Assembly (NCBI GenBank): GCA_947498985.1
Contig: CANMMF010000003.1
Coordinates: 372,001 to 436,000, forward strand
DNA: 64,000 nucleotides
Direction: 5' to 3'
Source: an uncultured Paracoccaceae bacterium
Lineage (GTDB): Bacteria > Pseudomonadota > Alphaproteobacteria > Rhodobacterales > Rhodobacteraceae
Shown here: positions 7,459-15,306 of the stretch, piece after piece
Position numbering within the stretch: position 1 is the stretch's first letter
Layout of the letters: every line of letters begins with the position of its first letter
Made by a program: the position numbers and the translations under genes
The notes under the pieces: model-generated
What the model was told of the DNA's origin: nothing
Databases searched by the model: none
What the model saw: only the letters and a program-made list of their open reading frames with translations

Positions 7459-8745
7459 CTGGGCCTCCTTCTTCTCGGGCTGGCAGGGGCGGCGCGGGCG
7501 GAGCCGCTCACCGTGGATGATTTCCTGCCTTTCGATCCGGCGCAAGCCCGTCTGGGCCAGCTGCTCTTTTACGACAAGATCCTTTCGGGCAACCGCAATA
7601 TCAGCTGCGGCACCTGTCATCACCACGATTTTGCAGGCGCCGACGGGCTGAGCCTGGGCATCGGCGAGGGCGGCGAGGCGGTCGGGCCCAAACGCACGGC
7701 GGGTCTCGGAGATGCGCGGATCCGCAAGCGCATTCCGCGCAACGCGCCCGCGCTCTGGAACCTCGGGCATCGCGACATCCGCGTGCTCTTTCACGACGGG
7801 CGGCTGGAGATCTCCGAGATTTTCGGCAATGGGTTCGACAGCCCGGCTGAGGAATGGCTGCCGCAGGGCCTGAGCTCGATCCTTGCCGCGCAGGCGCTTT
7901 TCCCGATGACCGCGCAGTTCGAGATGGCCGGGAACCCCAGCGAAAACGACGTGACCGGCGCGGTGCATGACCGCATCGACAAGGGCTGGCCGATCCTCGC
8001 GCAGCGGGTGCGCGGCATCCCCGACTATGGCCGCCTGTTTGTGGCCGCCTTCGATCATGTGGCGCAGCCCGAAGACGTGACCATTGTCGAGATCGCCAAC
8101 GCGCTGGCGGCCTTCATTGGCCGCGAGTGGCAGAGCTTTGACAGCCCTTATGACGCGTATCTTGCAGGCACGCCGCTGCCGGACGCCGCCGAGCGCGGGC
8201 GCCAGCTTTTCTTTGGCGAGGCGGGCTGCGCGCGCTGCCATTCCGGGCCGCTTTTCACCGATCAGGGGTTTCACGCCACGGGCCTGCCCGCCTTTGGCCC
8301 TGGCCGGACCCGCGCCTTTGATCCGATCCCGCGGGATGTGGGCCGGATGGGGGCGACCGACGCGCTGGAGGACGCCTACAAGTTCCGCACGCCGAGCCTC
8401 AGGAATGTGGCCCTGACCGCGCCTTACGGGCATAACGGCGCCTATCCGGACCTTGCGACGATGATCCGCCACATGGCCGATCCGCAGGCAACGGCGCGCG
8501 CCTGGCGCCCGGAGATGGCGCATCTGCCTGACGTACCCTGGCTGGCGGAGGGTGATTTTGCCATCCGCGAGGACGCGCGCGAGATGCAGCGTCAGATGGG
8601 GGCTCTCGATCTCGAGAGGATCGTGCTGAGCGATGGCGACGTGGCGGATATCGAGGCGTTTCTGCACGCGCTGACCGGCGAGAGCGCGCGCGACCGCCCG
8701 CTTGGACGGCCCGATCGGGTGCCGAGCGGGCTGCCGGTGGACTGA
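7450..8745 (+). CDS. Di-haem cytochrome c peroxidase / MauG-family protein
   Basis: Two covalent haem sites are visible, CGTCHH at about residue 53 and CARCH at about residue 260. Other CcpA/MauG landmarks are RNAPALWN, FHDGRLE, FEMAGNP, FRTPSLRNVALTAPYGHNGAY and the C-terminal LSDGDVADIEAFL. A signal peptide (LGLLLLGLAGAARAEP) sends it to the periplasm, where relatives reduce H2O2 or modify partner proteins. The start is a problem: no ATG, GTG or TTG lies in frame close to the signal peptide. I place it provisionally at CTG 7450, but 7459 or a different start is possible. It is divergent from the Sel1 gene. Confidence 0.82.
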   Translation: MAHLGLLLLGLAGAARAEPLTVDDFLPFDPAQARLGQLLFYDKILSGNRNISCGTCHHHDFAGADGLSLGIGEGGEAVGPKRTAGLGDARIRKRIPRNAPALWNLGHRDIRVLFHDGRLEISEIFGNGFDSPAEEWLPQGLSSILAAQALFPMTAQFEMAGNPSENDVTGAVHDRIDKGWPILAQRVRGIPDYGRLFVAAFDHVAQPEDVTIVEIANALAAFIGREWQSFDSPYDAYLAGTPLPDAAERGRQLFFGEAGCARCHSGPLFTDQGFHATGLPAFGPGRTRAFDPIPRDVGRMGATDALEDAYKFRTPSLRNVALTAPYGHNGAYPDLATMIRHMADPQATARAWRPEMAHLPDVPWLAEGDFAIREDAREMQRQMGALDLERIVLSDGDVADIEAFLHALTGESARDRPLGRPDRVPSGLPVD

Positions 8746-8835
8746 AGCGTCAGGCCGGAATGCGGCTGAGACAGGCACCAAAGCGCCGTCGCGGCCACGA
8801 CGCAGGAGCCGGCGAGATCTGACGGAAAATCTCCG

Positions 8836-9297
8836 TCAGCTCGCCTCGTCCAGAAGGTCGCGGATCACCGGCTGCTTGTGCGGCTTCTTGTGCAGGGTCA
8901 TCAGAAGATCCGCCAGCTCCTGCTCGTCCACCCGTTTGGCCGCGGCCTTCGGCGTGAACCATTTGCGGGTGCGCTGATGGCGTTCCTTCCAGTTGCGCCG
9001 CAGCTTTTCGACGATCATCGGGTAGACCCGCACCAGACAGGGCACGATATGGCCGTCGGCCATGACCTTGGGATAGCGATAGGTGCCGATGCATTCCTGA
9101 CCGATGAAGCCGGTGGCGCCTGCCTCTTCCAGCGCTTCGATCTCGGCGGCGCGCCACGGCTTCTTGCCGTCCATTTCCCAGCCTTTCGGCATCACCCAGC
9201 GGCCGCTGTCGCGCGACGTGACCATCAGGATCTTGACGTGGTTCTTGTCGTCCCAGCGCATGGGAAGCGCTGCTATCTGCTCGCCGATTTGAGGCAT
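8836..9297 (-). CDS. Nudix hydrolase (diphosphoinositol-polyphosphate-phosphohydrolase-like)
   Basis: The 153-residue protein has a Nudix box from GWEMDGKKPW through EIEALEEAGA, with the conserved EExG part intact and the Arg of the REUxEE signature replaced by Ile. A preceding WVMPKGW and trailing Lys/Arg-rich C-terminus resemble the DIPP/ApnA subgroup. The family hydrolyses nucleoside diphosphates linked to other moieties using Mg2+; the natural substrate is not predictable. It follows, on the same strand, the tRNA-Arg gene at 9415-9491, with a terminator between, so it is probably transcribed from its own promoter. Confidence 0.85.
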   Translation of the reverse strand: MPQIGEQIAALPMRWDDKNHVKILMVTSRDSGRWVMPKGWEMDGKKPWRAAEIEALEEAGATGFIGQECIGTYRYPKVMADGHIVPCLVRVYPMIVEKLRRNWKERHQRTRKWFTPKAAAKRVDEQELADLLMTLHKKPHKQPVIRDLLDEAS

Positions 9298-9376
9298 TCG
9301 AAAGTCACCTTTTCCCTGATCCTTAGGGAGTTTCGCCGAAAATTGCTACAGTATCGCGAAAATCGCGCGGGAATGT

Positions 9377-9404
9377 AAGAAAGCCGCGCCCGATGGCGCG
9401 GCTT
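9377..9404 (-). terminator. Intrinsic terminator after tRNA-Arg
   Basis: AAGCCGCGCC, loop CGAT, then GGCGCGGCTT is a perfect 10-bp stem. On the minus strand it is followed by TCTT, only 10 bp beyond the tRNA 3' end, so it most likely ends the tRNA transcript. On the plus strand CTTT follows the stem. Confidence 0.75.
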
Positions 9405-9414
9405 CTTTGAATAA

Positions 9415-9491
9415 TGGCGGACCGAGGAGGATTCGAACCCCCGACCCCTTGATTCGTAGTCAAGTACTCTATCCAGCTGAGCTATCGGTCC
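9415..9491 (-). tRNA. tRNA-Arg (anticodon ACG)
   Basis: A complete cloverleaf on the minus strand: acceptor GGACCGA pairs with TCGGTCC, D-arm AGCTCAGCTGGATAGAG, anticodon stem CTTGA/TCAAG with loop CTACGAA (anticodon ACG), T-arm GGGGGTTCGAATCCTCC (slightly extended), discriminator G and encoded CCA. ACG is read as ICG after deamination and decodes CGU/CGC/CGA, heavily used in this GC-rich genome. Confidence 0.96.
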
Positions 9492-9501
9492 GTGAGGCGT
9501 G

Positions 9502-9530
9502 TCATTATCCGGGGTGCCGTCCCTTTGCAA
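9502..9530 (-). promoter_or_regulatory. Putative promoter of tRNA-Arg
   Basis: On the minus strand TTGCAA (9530-9525), a 17-bp spacer and TAATGA (9507-9502) precede the tRNA 5' end by about 10 bp, a normal distance for a stable-RNA promoter. Found by eye. Confidence 0.4.
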
Positions 9531-9635
9531 GAGCGATGGTCAAATTATCCGCTCTGGAGCCTTGGAATTTTGGCGCGACGCGCTGTGGATCGCAAAAACA
9601 CCTGCCGCGCCATGCCGCGCGCCGACCCGCAAGGC

Positions 9636-10313
9636 TCAGACGTCCTGCAGGCGCCGTTTCTGCCCTCCGTCGGCGTCGAAATTCCGCGGATCGAGCCAGG
9701 TCTCGAACCGGGCCTTCTGCGCGGGCCATTCGTGGTCGAGGATCGCATACCATGCGGTGTCGCGGTTGCGCCCCTTGTTGACCTGCGCCTGTCTGAAGAT
9801 GCCCTCGAAGCTGAACCCCAGCCGCAGCGCCGCCTGACGGGACGGCGCGTTGAGCGCGTTGCATTTCCATTCGTACCGCCGGTAGCCCAGATCCTCGAAG
9901 ACGTGCCGCATCATGAGATACTGCACTTCGGTGCTGGCGGCGCTGCCCTGCAGGGCAGGGGCGAAGTGAATGTAGCCGATCTCGATCACGCCATGCTCGG
10001 GTGTGATCCGCATGAGCGAGCAGAACCCCACCGGACGCGCGTCCTGCAGCACGGTGTAGAACAGCGGATCGCGGCTTTTGGCGCGATCTGCCGTCCAGCG
10101 CCAGGCGTCGGTCTTGGTCGCGAACGGCATGTCGTCGCCCAGATAGGTCCATCCCTGAGGGTCGGTGAAACAGTCAAAGAGCCCGTCCGCATGGCTCTCC
10201 GACAAGGGCTGCAGCGCGACCAGACGCCCAGAGAGCGGACGCTGGTCGGGCGCGGGGCGCGGCAGGTCCAGATCGACCAGCCGCCCGAGCGGCTGTTCGG
10301 TTGGCACGCTCAC
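9636..10313 (-). CDS. GNAT-family N-acetyltransferase (RimJ/RimL-like)
   Basis: The 225-residue protein has the GNAT fold of the RimJ/RimL type: RLVALQPLSESHADGLFDCF, a PVGFCSLMRITPEHGVIEIGYIHFAP core, the acetyl-CoA loop region QGSAASTEVQYLMMRHVFEDLGYRRYEWKCNALNAPS, and RLGFSFEGIFRQAQVNKGRNRDTAWY. It should acetylate an amine from acetyl-CoA. The start is the GTG at 10313, which overlaps the stop of the upstream aminotransferase by 4 bp (GTGA), implying translational coupling. The partner gene suggests a small amine or amino acid substrate, but protein N-termini are also possible. Confidence 0.85.
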   Translation of the reverse strand: MSVPTEQPLGRLVDLDLPRPAPDQRPLSGRLVALQPLSESHADGLFDCFTDPQGWTYLGDDMPFATKTDAWRWTADRAKSRDPLFYTVLQDARPVGFCSLMRITPEHGVIEIGYIHFAPALQGSAASTEVQYLMMRHVFEDLGYRRYEWKCNALNAPSRQAALRLGFSFEGIFRQAQVNKGRNRDTAWYAILDHEWPAQKARFETWLDPRNFDADGGQKRRLQDV

Positions 10314-11698
10314 CCGAAGACGCGACCAAGCGCGCCGTCCACCGCCTCGATGATGTGGTCGATATCGTCGCGTGTGGCGATCAGCGCGGGGCTGAAGCAG
10401 AGCGTGTTGTTGAAACCGGGGACCGAGCGGTTGGTGGCGCCGATGATCACGCCCTGACCCATGCAATCGCCGACCACCGCCTGCACCTGCGCCTCGACGG
10501 CCGGGGCGCGGGTGTCGCGGTCGGCCACCAGCTCCGCCCCGAGGAAAAGCCCCTTGCCGCGCACCTGTCCGATCACCGCGTGCTTGTCCTGCAGCTCCGA
10601 CAGACGGTCGAGCATATAGGCCCCCATCGCGTCGCAATTGCCCAGCAGGTTCTCTTCTTCGATGATCCGCAGGTTCTCCAGCGCCGCCGCCGGACCTGCG
10701 GTGCAGCCGCCGAAGGTGGAGATGTCGCGGAAATAGTTCATCGGATCGCTGGCATCGTCCTTGAACATCTCGAACACCGCTTCGGTGGTGGTCAGGCAGG
10801 CAATCGCGGCATAGCCCGACGCCACACCCTTGGCCATGGTGACCATGTCGGGCTCGATGCCGTATTGCTGATAGCCGAACCAGGTGCCGGTGCGCCCGAC
10901 ACCGCAGACCACCTCGTCGATATGCAGCAGGATATCGTATTTGCGGCAGATCTCCTGCACCCGCGGCCAGTAGCCTTCGGGCGGGGTAATGACACCGCCA
11001 CCGGCGGTCACCGGCTCAAGGCAGAGCGCGCCGACGGTGTCGGGGCCTTCGCGCAGGATCACCTCCTCGATCTGGTTTGCGGCCCACTCGCCGTAATTCT
11101 CGGTAGGCGCGCCCTGATCGGCGGCGCGGTATTCCAGGCAATGCGGCACGCGCACGAAACCGGGCGTGTAGGGCCCGTATTGCGCTCCGCGCTCGTCCTG
11201 ACCACCCGCCGAAAGAGCGGCGATGGTGGTGCCGTGATAATCGCGGTCGCGGTAGAGGATCTTGTGCTTCTTGCCGCCATGGCGCTTATGCGCGATCTGG
11301 CGGACCATCTTGAAGCCTTTCTCATTGGCCTCGGAGCCCGAGTTGCAATAGTAGACACGGCTTTGCCCGGGCATCTTTTCGATCAGCTTTTCGGCAAAGA
11401 GCGCGCCGGGGATCGAGCCTGCGGACCCGGCGAAATAGTTCAGTTTCAGCAGCTGGTCACGCACCGCATTGGCAATCGATTCGCGCCCGTAGCCGACATT
11501 CACGGTCCAGACCCCGCCGGACACGGCGTCCAGATGTTCTTTCCCGGCCTGGTTCCAGACCCGCATGCCCTTGCCTTCGACGATGATATTGGGATCTTTC
11601 GTCTCAAAAGGCTTGTGTTGAATGAGATGATGCCAGACATGGGCCTTGTCGGCCTCCACGACGTGGCTCAGGTCGTTCTGAGAAAGCGTGCCGTCCAT
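10310..11698 (-). CDS. tpa: Class III aminotransferase, taurine/hypotaurine-pyruvate aminotransferase-like
   Basis: The 462-residue PLP enzyme has the class III aminotransferase layout: GVWTVNVGYG near the N-terminus, YYCNSGSEANEKGFKM at the cofactor phosphate site, RDYHGTTIAALSAGGQ, HIDEVVCGVGRTGTWFG with the pyridine-N Asp, and the Schiff-base Lys in MVTMAKGVASGY. The N-terminus (SHVVEADKAHVWHHLIQHKP) strongly resembles, from memory, taurine- or hypotaurine-pyruvate aminotransferases, which pass the amino group to pyruvate to give sulfoacetaldehyde and alanine. No other sulfonate gene (xsc, tauABC) lies nearby, so the substrate is inferred. GGAGG precedes the ATG. Confidence 0.8.
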   Translation of the reverse strand: MDGTLSQNDLSHVVEADKAHVWHHLIQHKPFETKDPNIIVEGKGMRVWNQAGKEHLDAVSGGVWTVNVGYGRESIANAVRDQLLKLNYFAGSAGSIPGALFAEKLIEKMPGQSRVYYCNSGSEANEKGFKMVRQIAHKRHGGKKHKILYRDRDYHGTTIAALSAGGQDERGAQYGPYTPGFVRVPHCLEYRAADQGAPTENYGEWAANQIEEVILREGPDTVGALCLEPVTAGGGVITPPEGYWPRVQEICRKYDILLHIDEVVCGVGRTGTWFGYQQYGIEPDMVTMAKGVASGYAAIACLTTTEAVFEMFKDDASDPMNYFRDISTFGGCTAGPAAALENLRIIEEENLLGNCDAMGAYMLDRLSELQDKHAVIGQVRGKGLFLGAELVADRDTRAPAVEAQVQAVVGDCMGQGVIIGATNRSVPGFNNTLCFSPALIATRDDIDHIIEAVDGALGRVFG

Positions 11699-11734
11699 TT
11701 CAAAGCCTCCGATAGGGATGTGCGGGATGCGCGA

Positions 11735-11743
11735 ATTCTAGCA
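11735..11743 (-). promoter_or_regulatory. Possible extended -10 element upstream of the aminotransferase
   Basis: On the minus strand TGC-TAGAAT reads as an extended -10 box 37 bp upstream of the aminotransferase ATG. A TTGCCA lies 19 bp further upstream, slightly beyond ideal spacing. Weak evidence. Confidence 0.3.
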
Positions 11744-11877
11744 CATGAGCCATAATGGCTGGCAAGCGATAGGGCCAGCCGCTACCCGTGTGTAGGTCCA
11801 GTTTGCGCGCCATCTCGATTGCCGCGCAGTGCGCGCGGTATCTGATGCGCGAAACGCCCCGGCCGCCGGTGCGCGGC

Positions 11878-11900
11878 CCGTGCCGCGCCTGAGGCACGGG
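11878..11900 (-). terminator. Hairpin downstream of the zinc-ribbon gene
   Basis: CCCGTGCC and GGCACGGG (11877-11900) pair perfectly around an 8-nt loop, 3 bp after the zinc-ribbon gene stop. No T tract follows on the minus strand, so it may be a 3'-end structure rather than a full terminator. Confidence 0.4.
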
Positions 11901-11903
11901 GGC

Positions 11904-12821
11904 TCAGTTGCTGTCCGCCGCGCCGGTATCCGCGTCGGGCACCACCTCGGTGGTCATCTGGTCGAGCCGCATCATCAGCGCCGTCACCTGCTCATCGAGC
12001 CAGATCCGGCCGTTATCGACCGTGGTGACATAGCTTTCCAGCGCAGGCGCGGCCTGCGGCACGGCCGCCGAGATCTGCGGGGCCGAGACATAGATCGCAA
12101 CCGCTGCGGCGACGAGCAGCACGATCAGAAAGAAGCCGCGGGCAAAGCCGCCGCCTTCACGCCGGTTTTCCGGCGGCTCGCGCCGGTCGACCTGATCGAC
12201 AACCCGCGGCTCGTTGGCCGAGCGCAGCGTCTGGTTGATCTCTTCCACATCGGGCAGCAATTCGCGCCGCGATCCGGCGGCGGCAGCGGCGGCGGCCTCT
12301 GCCGCGGCGCGCGCGCCGTCATTGTCCTCGCCGCGCATGCGGGCCATGCGATCGCGGGCCTGGCGTGCCCGTCTTGCCTGCTCATCCTCGTCGGGCGCGG
12401 TCAGCCCCAGATCGGGCTGGCTTTCCAGCGCGCCTGCCTCTTCGGCGCGGATCCGCGCCTCGTGCTCGCGCTCCTCGCGCAGCACATCGGCCACATCGGG
12501 ATCGAGCTTGCGCTGACGGACCGGTTGCGAAGAAGCGTCGGGCAGCGTGTCCGGCGCGCTTGCGACCGCCACCGGGGCGGCATCGTCGGGGTGCTGGCGC
12601 GGCGGCACGGTCGGGGTTTCCGGCGCGCTGTCCTGCTCGGGCTCCCAATCGCTGTCGGGCACCGGCTGGTTCAGCTCTTCGGCCAGATCCGTGTCGTCAT
12701 CGGGATGCGCCTGAAACCAGGTATGCCCGCAATTGGAGCATTGCACGTCGCGACCGCCGGTCGGGATCACGTCCACCGGAACTTCATACTGCGCCCCGCA
12801 ATTGGGACAAATCAGCCGCAT
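11904..12821 (-). CDS. Zinc-ribbon (MJ0042-type) single-pass membrane protein
   Basis: The 305-residue protein starts with a zinc ribbon (CPNCGAQYEVP ... CSNCGHTW, two CxxC pairs about 22 residues apart). Then comes a long acidic/Gln/Ala-rich disordered linker with an Ala run (residues about 170-185), one transmembrane helix (GFFLIVLLVAAAVAIYV) and a short C-terminal domain of about 55 residues. The ribbon would be cytoplasmic and the tail periplasmic. The placement head-to-head with ftsE recalls other Rhodobacteraceae genomes (from memory) and suggests a cell-envelope or division link, but no activity is known. The start ATG at 12821 begins directly with the ribbon (MRLICPNCG). Confidence 0.8.
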   Translation of the reverse strand: MRLICPNCGAQYEVPVDVIPTGGRDVQCSNCGHTWFQAHPDDDTDLAEELNQPVPDSDWEPEQDSAPETPTVPPRQHPDDAAPVAVASAPDTLPDASSQPVRQRKLDPDVADVLREEREHEARIRAEEAGALESQPDLGLTAPDEDEQARRARQARDRMARMRGEDNDGARAAAEAAAAAAAGSRRELLPDVEEINQTLRSANEPRVVDQVDRREPPENRREGGGFARGFFLIVLLVAAAVAIYVSAPQISAAVPQAAPALESYVTTVDNGRIWLDEQVTALMMRLDQMTTEVVPDADTGAADSN

Positions 12822-12977
12822 CCTGCTCACGTTCCGCTTCCCCGACAACCCAGCCTTCTTTTCGCGACAATAGGTTGCCCGCCTTGGGCGGAAAAGTCCA
12901 ATCGTACCAAAGCTGGCGATTGCAACCGGACTGTGGCTCAGGCAAAACGAGGCGCGTGCGGGTCGGGGGCAAGTGAC

Positions 12978-13655
12978 GTGATCGAGTTGGAGAACGTGGC
13001 GTATAGCTACAGCGGCGAGGCATTGTTCTCGGACATTTCGCTGACCCTCGCGCCGGGTTCGTTCCATTTTCTGACCGGGCCGTCGGGGGCGGGCAAGACC
13101 ACGTTCCTCAAGCTCTGCTACGGCGCGCTGCTGCCCAGTTCCGGGCAGATGCGGCTTTTTGGCGAGGATCTGCGTGCGATGGATCGCGACGCGGTGGCGA
13201 TGGCGCGCCGGAAGATCGGCGTGGTGCATCAGGATTGCCAGTTTCTCGACCATCTGCCGCTGTCGGAAAACGTGGCGCTGCCGGTTTCGGTGACCGGGCA
13301 GGGCAGCACCGATCAGACCGAGAACCTGCGCGAATTGATGACCTGGGTCGGGCTGACGGGCCGAAGCGATGCCCGCCCGCCGGAGCTGTCGGGCGGCGAG
13401 CGCCAGCGTGCGGCACTGGCGCGCGCACTGATCATGTCGCCCGACGTGATCCTGGCGGACGAGCCCACGGGCAATGTCGACTGGGACATGTCGCAGCGGC
13501 TGCTGCGCCTGCTGGTGGAGCTCAACAAGATGGGCAAGACGGTGGTCATCGCAACCCATGATCTGGGCCTGATCCGCGCCGCCAAGGCGCAGGTGCAGGC
13601 GCGGGTGCTGCGGATCGCCAACCGGACGCTGCAAACCGCGGGGGCGGATCTGTGA
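12978..13655 (+). CDS. ftsE: Cell division ATP-binding protein FtsE
   Basis: The 225-residue ABC ATPase has Walker A GPSGAGKTT, Q-loop VVHQDCQFLD, signature LSGGERQRAALARAL, Walker B VILADEPTGNVD and H-loop ATHD. The small size and the overlapping ftsX partner identify FtsE, the cytoplasmic ATPase that with FtsX controls septal peptidoglycan hydrolases. Translation starts at GTG 12978 (VIELENVAYSYSG); the frame upstream is non-coding in character and overlaps the divergent promoter region. The stop overlaps the ftsX start by 4 bp (GTGA). Confidence 0.93.
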   Translation: MIELENVAYSYSGEALFSDISLTLAPGSFHFLTGPSGAGKTTFLKLCYGALLPSSGQMRLFGEDLRAMDRDAVAMARRKIGVVHQDCQFLDHLPLSENVALPVSVTGQGSTDQTENLRELMTWVGLTGRSDARPPELSGGERQRAALARALIMSPDVILADEPTGNVDWDMSQRLLRLLVELNKMGKTVVIATHDLGLIRAAKAQVQARVLRIANRTLQTAGADL

Positions 13656-14563
13656 CGCGCTGGTTCGACACCGCGATGCTGCGCGCCGTACTGGCCCGCG
13701 ATGCAAGCGCCGACCGGGTTGTACCGCCCGAGGGCTTCACCGTCCGTCTGACGCTGTTCACCGCCGCGGCGATGGCGTTTCTGGCGGTCTTTGCGCTGGC
13801 CCTGTCGCTGGCGGCGGGGCGGCTGGCGACCAGCTGGGGCGAGGAGTTGGCCCGCGCCTCGACGATCCGGATCTCCGCGCCGCGCGACCAGATGGCCGAA
13901 CAAACCGCCGCGGCGCTCAGGGTGCTGGAGCAGACCCCGGGTGTGCGCGAGGCGCGCGCCCTCAGCCCCGACGAACAGCGCGCGCTGCTCCAGCCGTGGT
14001 TCGGCCCCGATCTGCCGCTCGACCAGCTGCCGGTGCCGCAGCTTATCGAGGTGATCGAGGCGGAGGACGGCTATGACAGCGAAGGGCTGCGGCTGCGCCT
14101 GCAGGCCGAAGTGCCGGGGGCGGTGCTCGATGAGCACACCCGCTGGCGGCGCCCGCTGGTCGAGGCCGCAGGCCGCCTCCGGACGCTGGGCTGGGTGTCG
14201 ATGGCGCTCATTGCGGCGGCCACCGGGGCGATGGTGACGCTCGCGGCCAACGCGGCGCTGGCGGCCAATGCGCAGGTCATCGCCGTGCTGCGCCTTGTCG
14301 GCGCCACCGATGGCTATATCGCCTCGGCTTTCGTGCGGCGGTTCACCTTGCGCACATTGGCCGGTGCCGCCGCTGGTGCCGCTCTGGGACTGGGCGCGCT
14401 GCTCATCATGCCGGGGGGCGGCGATACCGGCGGCATTCTCACCGGGCTCAGGCTGCAGGGCTGGCACTGGATGCTGCCGCTGCTGGTGCCGCCGCTGGCC
14501 GCGCTGGTGGCGTTTCTGGCGACCGCCCATGCCTCCAAGCGCGTTCTGGAAGGACTGACGTGA
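13652..14563 (+). CDS. ftsX: Cell division protein FtsX
   Basis: The 303-residue integral membrane protein has the FtsX order: a cytoplasmic N-terminus, TM1 (LFTAAAMAFLAVFALALSL), a periplasmic domain of about 115 residues with VLEQTPGVREARALSPDEQ, then three TM segments including MALIAAATGAMVTLAANAAL and ALGLGALLIM, with the AVLRLVGATDGYIASAFVRRF loop typical of the FtsX permease fold. It pairs with FtsE. The GTG start overlaps ftsE by 4 bp; the end overlaps plsC by 4 bp, so the four-gene unit ftsE-ftsX-plsC-PPOX is probably one operon. Confidence 0.9.
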   Translation: MTRWFDTAMLRAVLARDASADRVVPPEGFTVRLTLFTAAAMAFLAVFALALSLAAGRLATSWGEELARASTIRISAPRDQMAEQTAAALRVLEQTPGVREARALSPDEQRALLQPWFGPDLPLDQLPVPQLIEVIEAEDGYDSEGLRLRLQAEVPGAVLDEHTRWRRPLVEAAGRLRTLGWVSMALIAAATGAMVTLAANAALAANAQVIAVLRLVGATDGYIASAFVRRFTLRTLAGAAAGAALGLGALLIMPGGGDTGGILTGLRLQGWHWMLPLLVPPLAALVAFLATAHASKRVLEGLT

Positions 14564-15306
14564 TGCTGCAATGGGTTCGCTCGCTGGTGTTCAACATCCA
14601 GATGTATGTGATGATGGCGCTGATGGGGATTGTGTTCCTGCCGTTTGCGCTCTTGTCGAAAGACGGCGCGCGGCTGGCCTGCAAGACCTATTGCCGCTGG
14701 ATCCGCTGGACCGCGCGCTGGATGATCGGGCTCAGGACCGAGGTGCGCGGCACGCCCCCCGAAGGCGAGGTGATGATCGCGGCCAAGCACCAGTCCTTCC
14801 TCGACATCATCCTGATTTTCGGCGCGATCCCGGCGGGCAAGTTCATCATGAAGCGCGAGCTGATGTATGCCCCGGTCATCGGCCAGTACGGGCTGCGTAT
14901 CGGCTGCGTGCCGGTCAACCGCGGCAAGCGCGGGGCGGCCATCGCCAAGATGACGGCGGATGTGAAGAAGGGGCTCGCCGATCCCGGGCAGCTCATCATC
15001 TACGCGCAGGGCACCCGCGTCGCACCCGGCGTCAAGGCGCCCTACAAGATCGGCACGGCGGTGCTGTACGAACAGCTTGGCCAGCCTTGCGTGCCGACCG
15101 CGACCAATGTCGGCGTGTTCTGGCCCAAGCGCGGCTTGCTGCGCAAACCCGGCACCGCGGTGGTGGAGTTTCTGCCGACCATCGCGCCGGGGCTCGACAA
15201 GCAGAGTTTCCTCGCGCAGCTCGAAACCGCGGTGGAGACCGCCTCCGACGCGCTCATGCAGGAGGCGGGGTTCGATGCGGACGCTCAAGACACGCGCGGC
15301 GCTTGA
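14560..15306 (+). CDS. plsC: 1-acyl-sn-glycerol-3-phosphate acyltransferase
   Basis: The 248-residue protein has an N-terminal membrane helix (VMMALMGIVFLPFALLS) and the acyltransferase blocks: block I KHQSFLDI with the HX4D catalytic dyad, block II around KFIMKRELMYAP, block III IYAQGTRVAPG, and block IV PTATNVGVFWPKR. It transfers an acyl group to lysophosphatidate to make phosphatidate at the inner membrane. GTG 14560 or ATG 14563 could start it; both overlap or abut the ftsX stop. Coupling of phospholipid synthesis to ftsEX expression is inferred from the overlap only. Confidence 0.9.
   Translation: MMLQWVRSLVFNIQMYVMMALMGIVFLPFALLSKDGARLACKTYCRWIRWTARWMIGLRTEVRGTPPEGEVMIAAKHQSFLDIILIFGAIPAGKFIMKRELMYAPVIGQYGLRIGCVPVNRGKRGAAIAKMTADVKKGLADPGQLIIYAQGTRVAPGVKAPYKIGTAVLYEQLGQPCVPTATNVGVFWPKRGLLRKPGTAVVEFLPTIAPGLDKQSFLAQLETAVETASDALMQEAGFDADAQDTRGA

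Noticed and set aside
9298-9414. Small gene between the Nudix and tRNA genes
   Set aside because: The short frames overlap the tRNA and its terminator and show no coding character.
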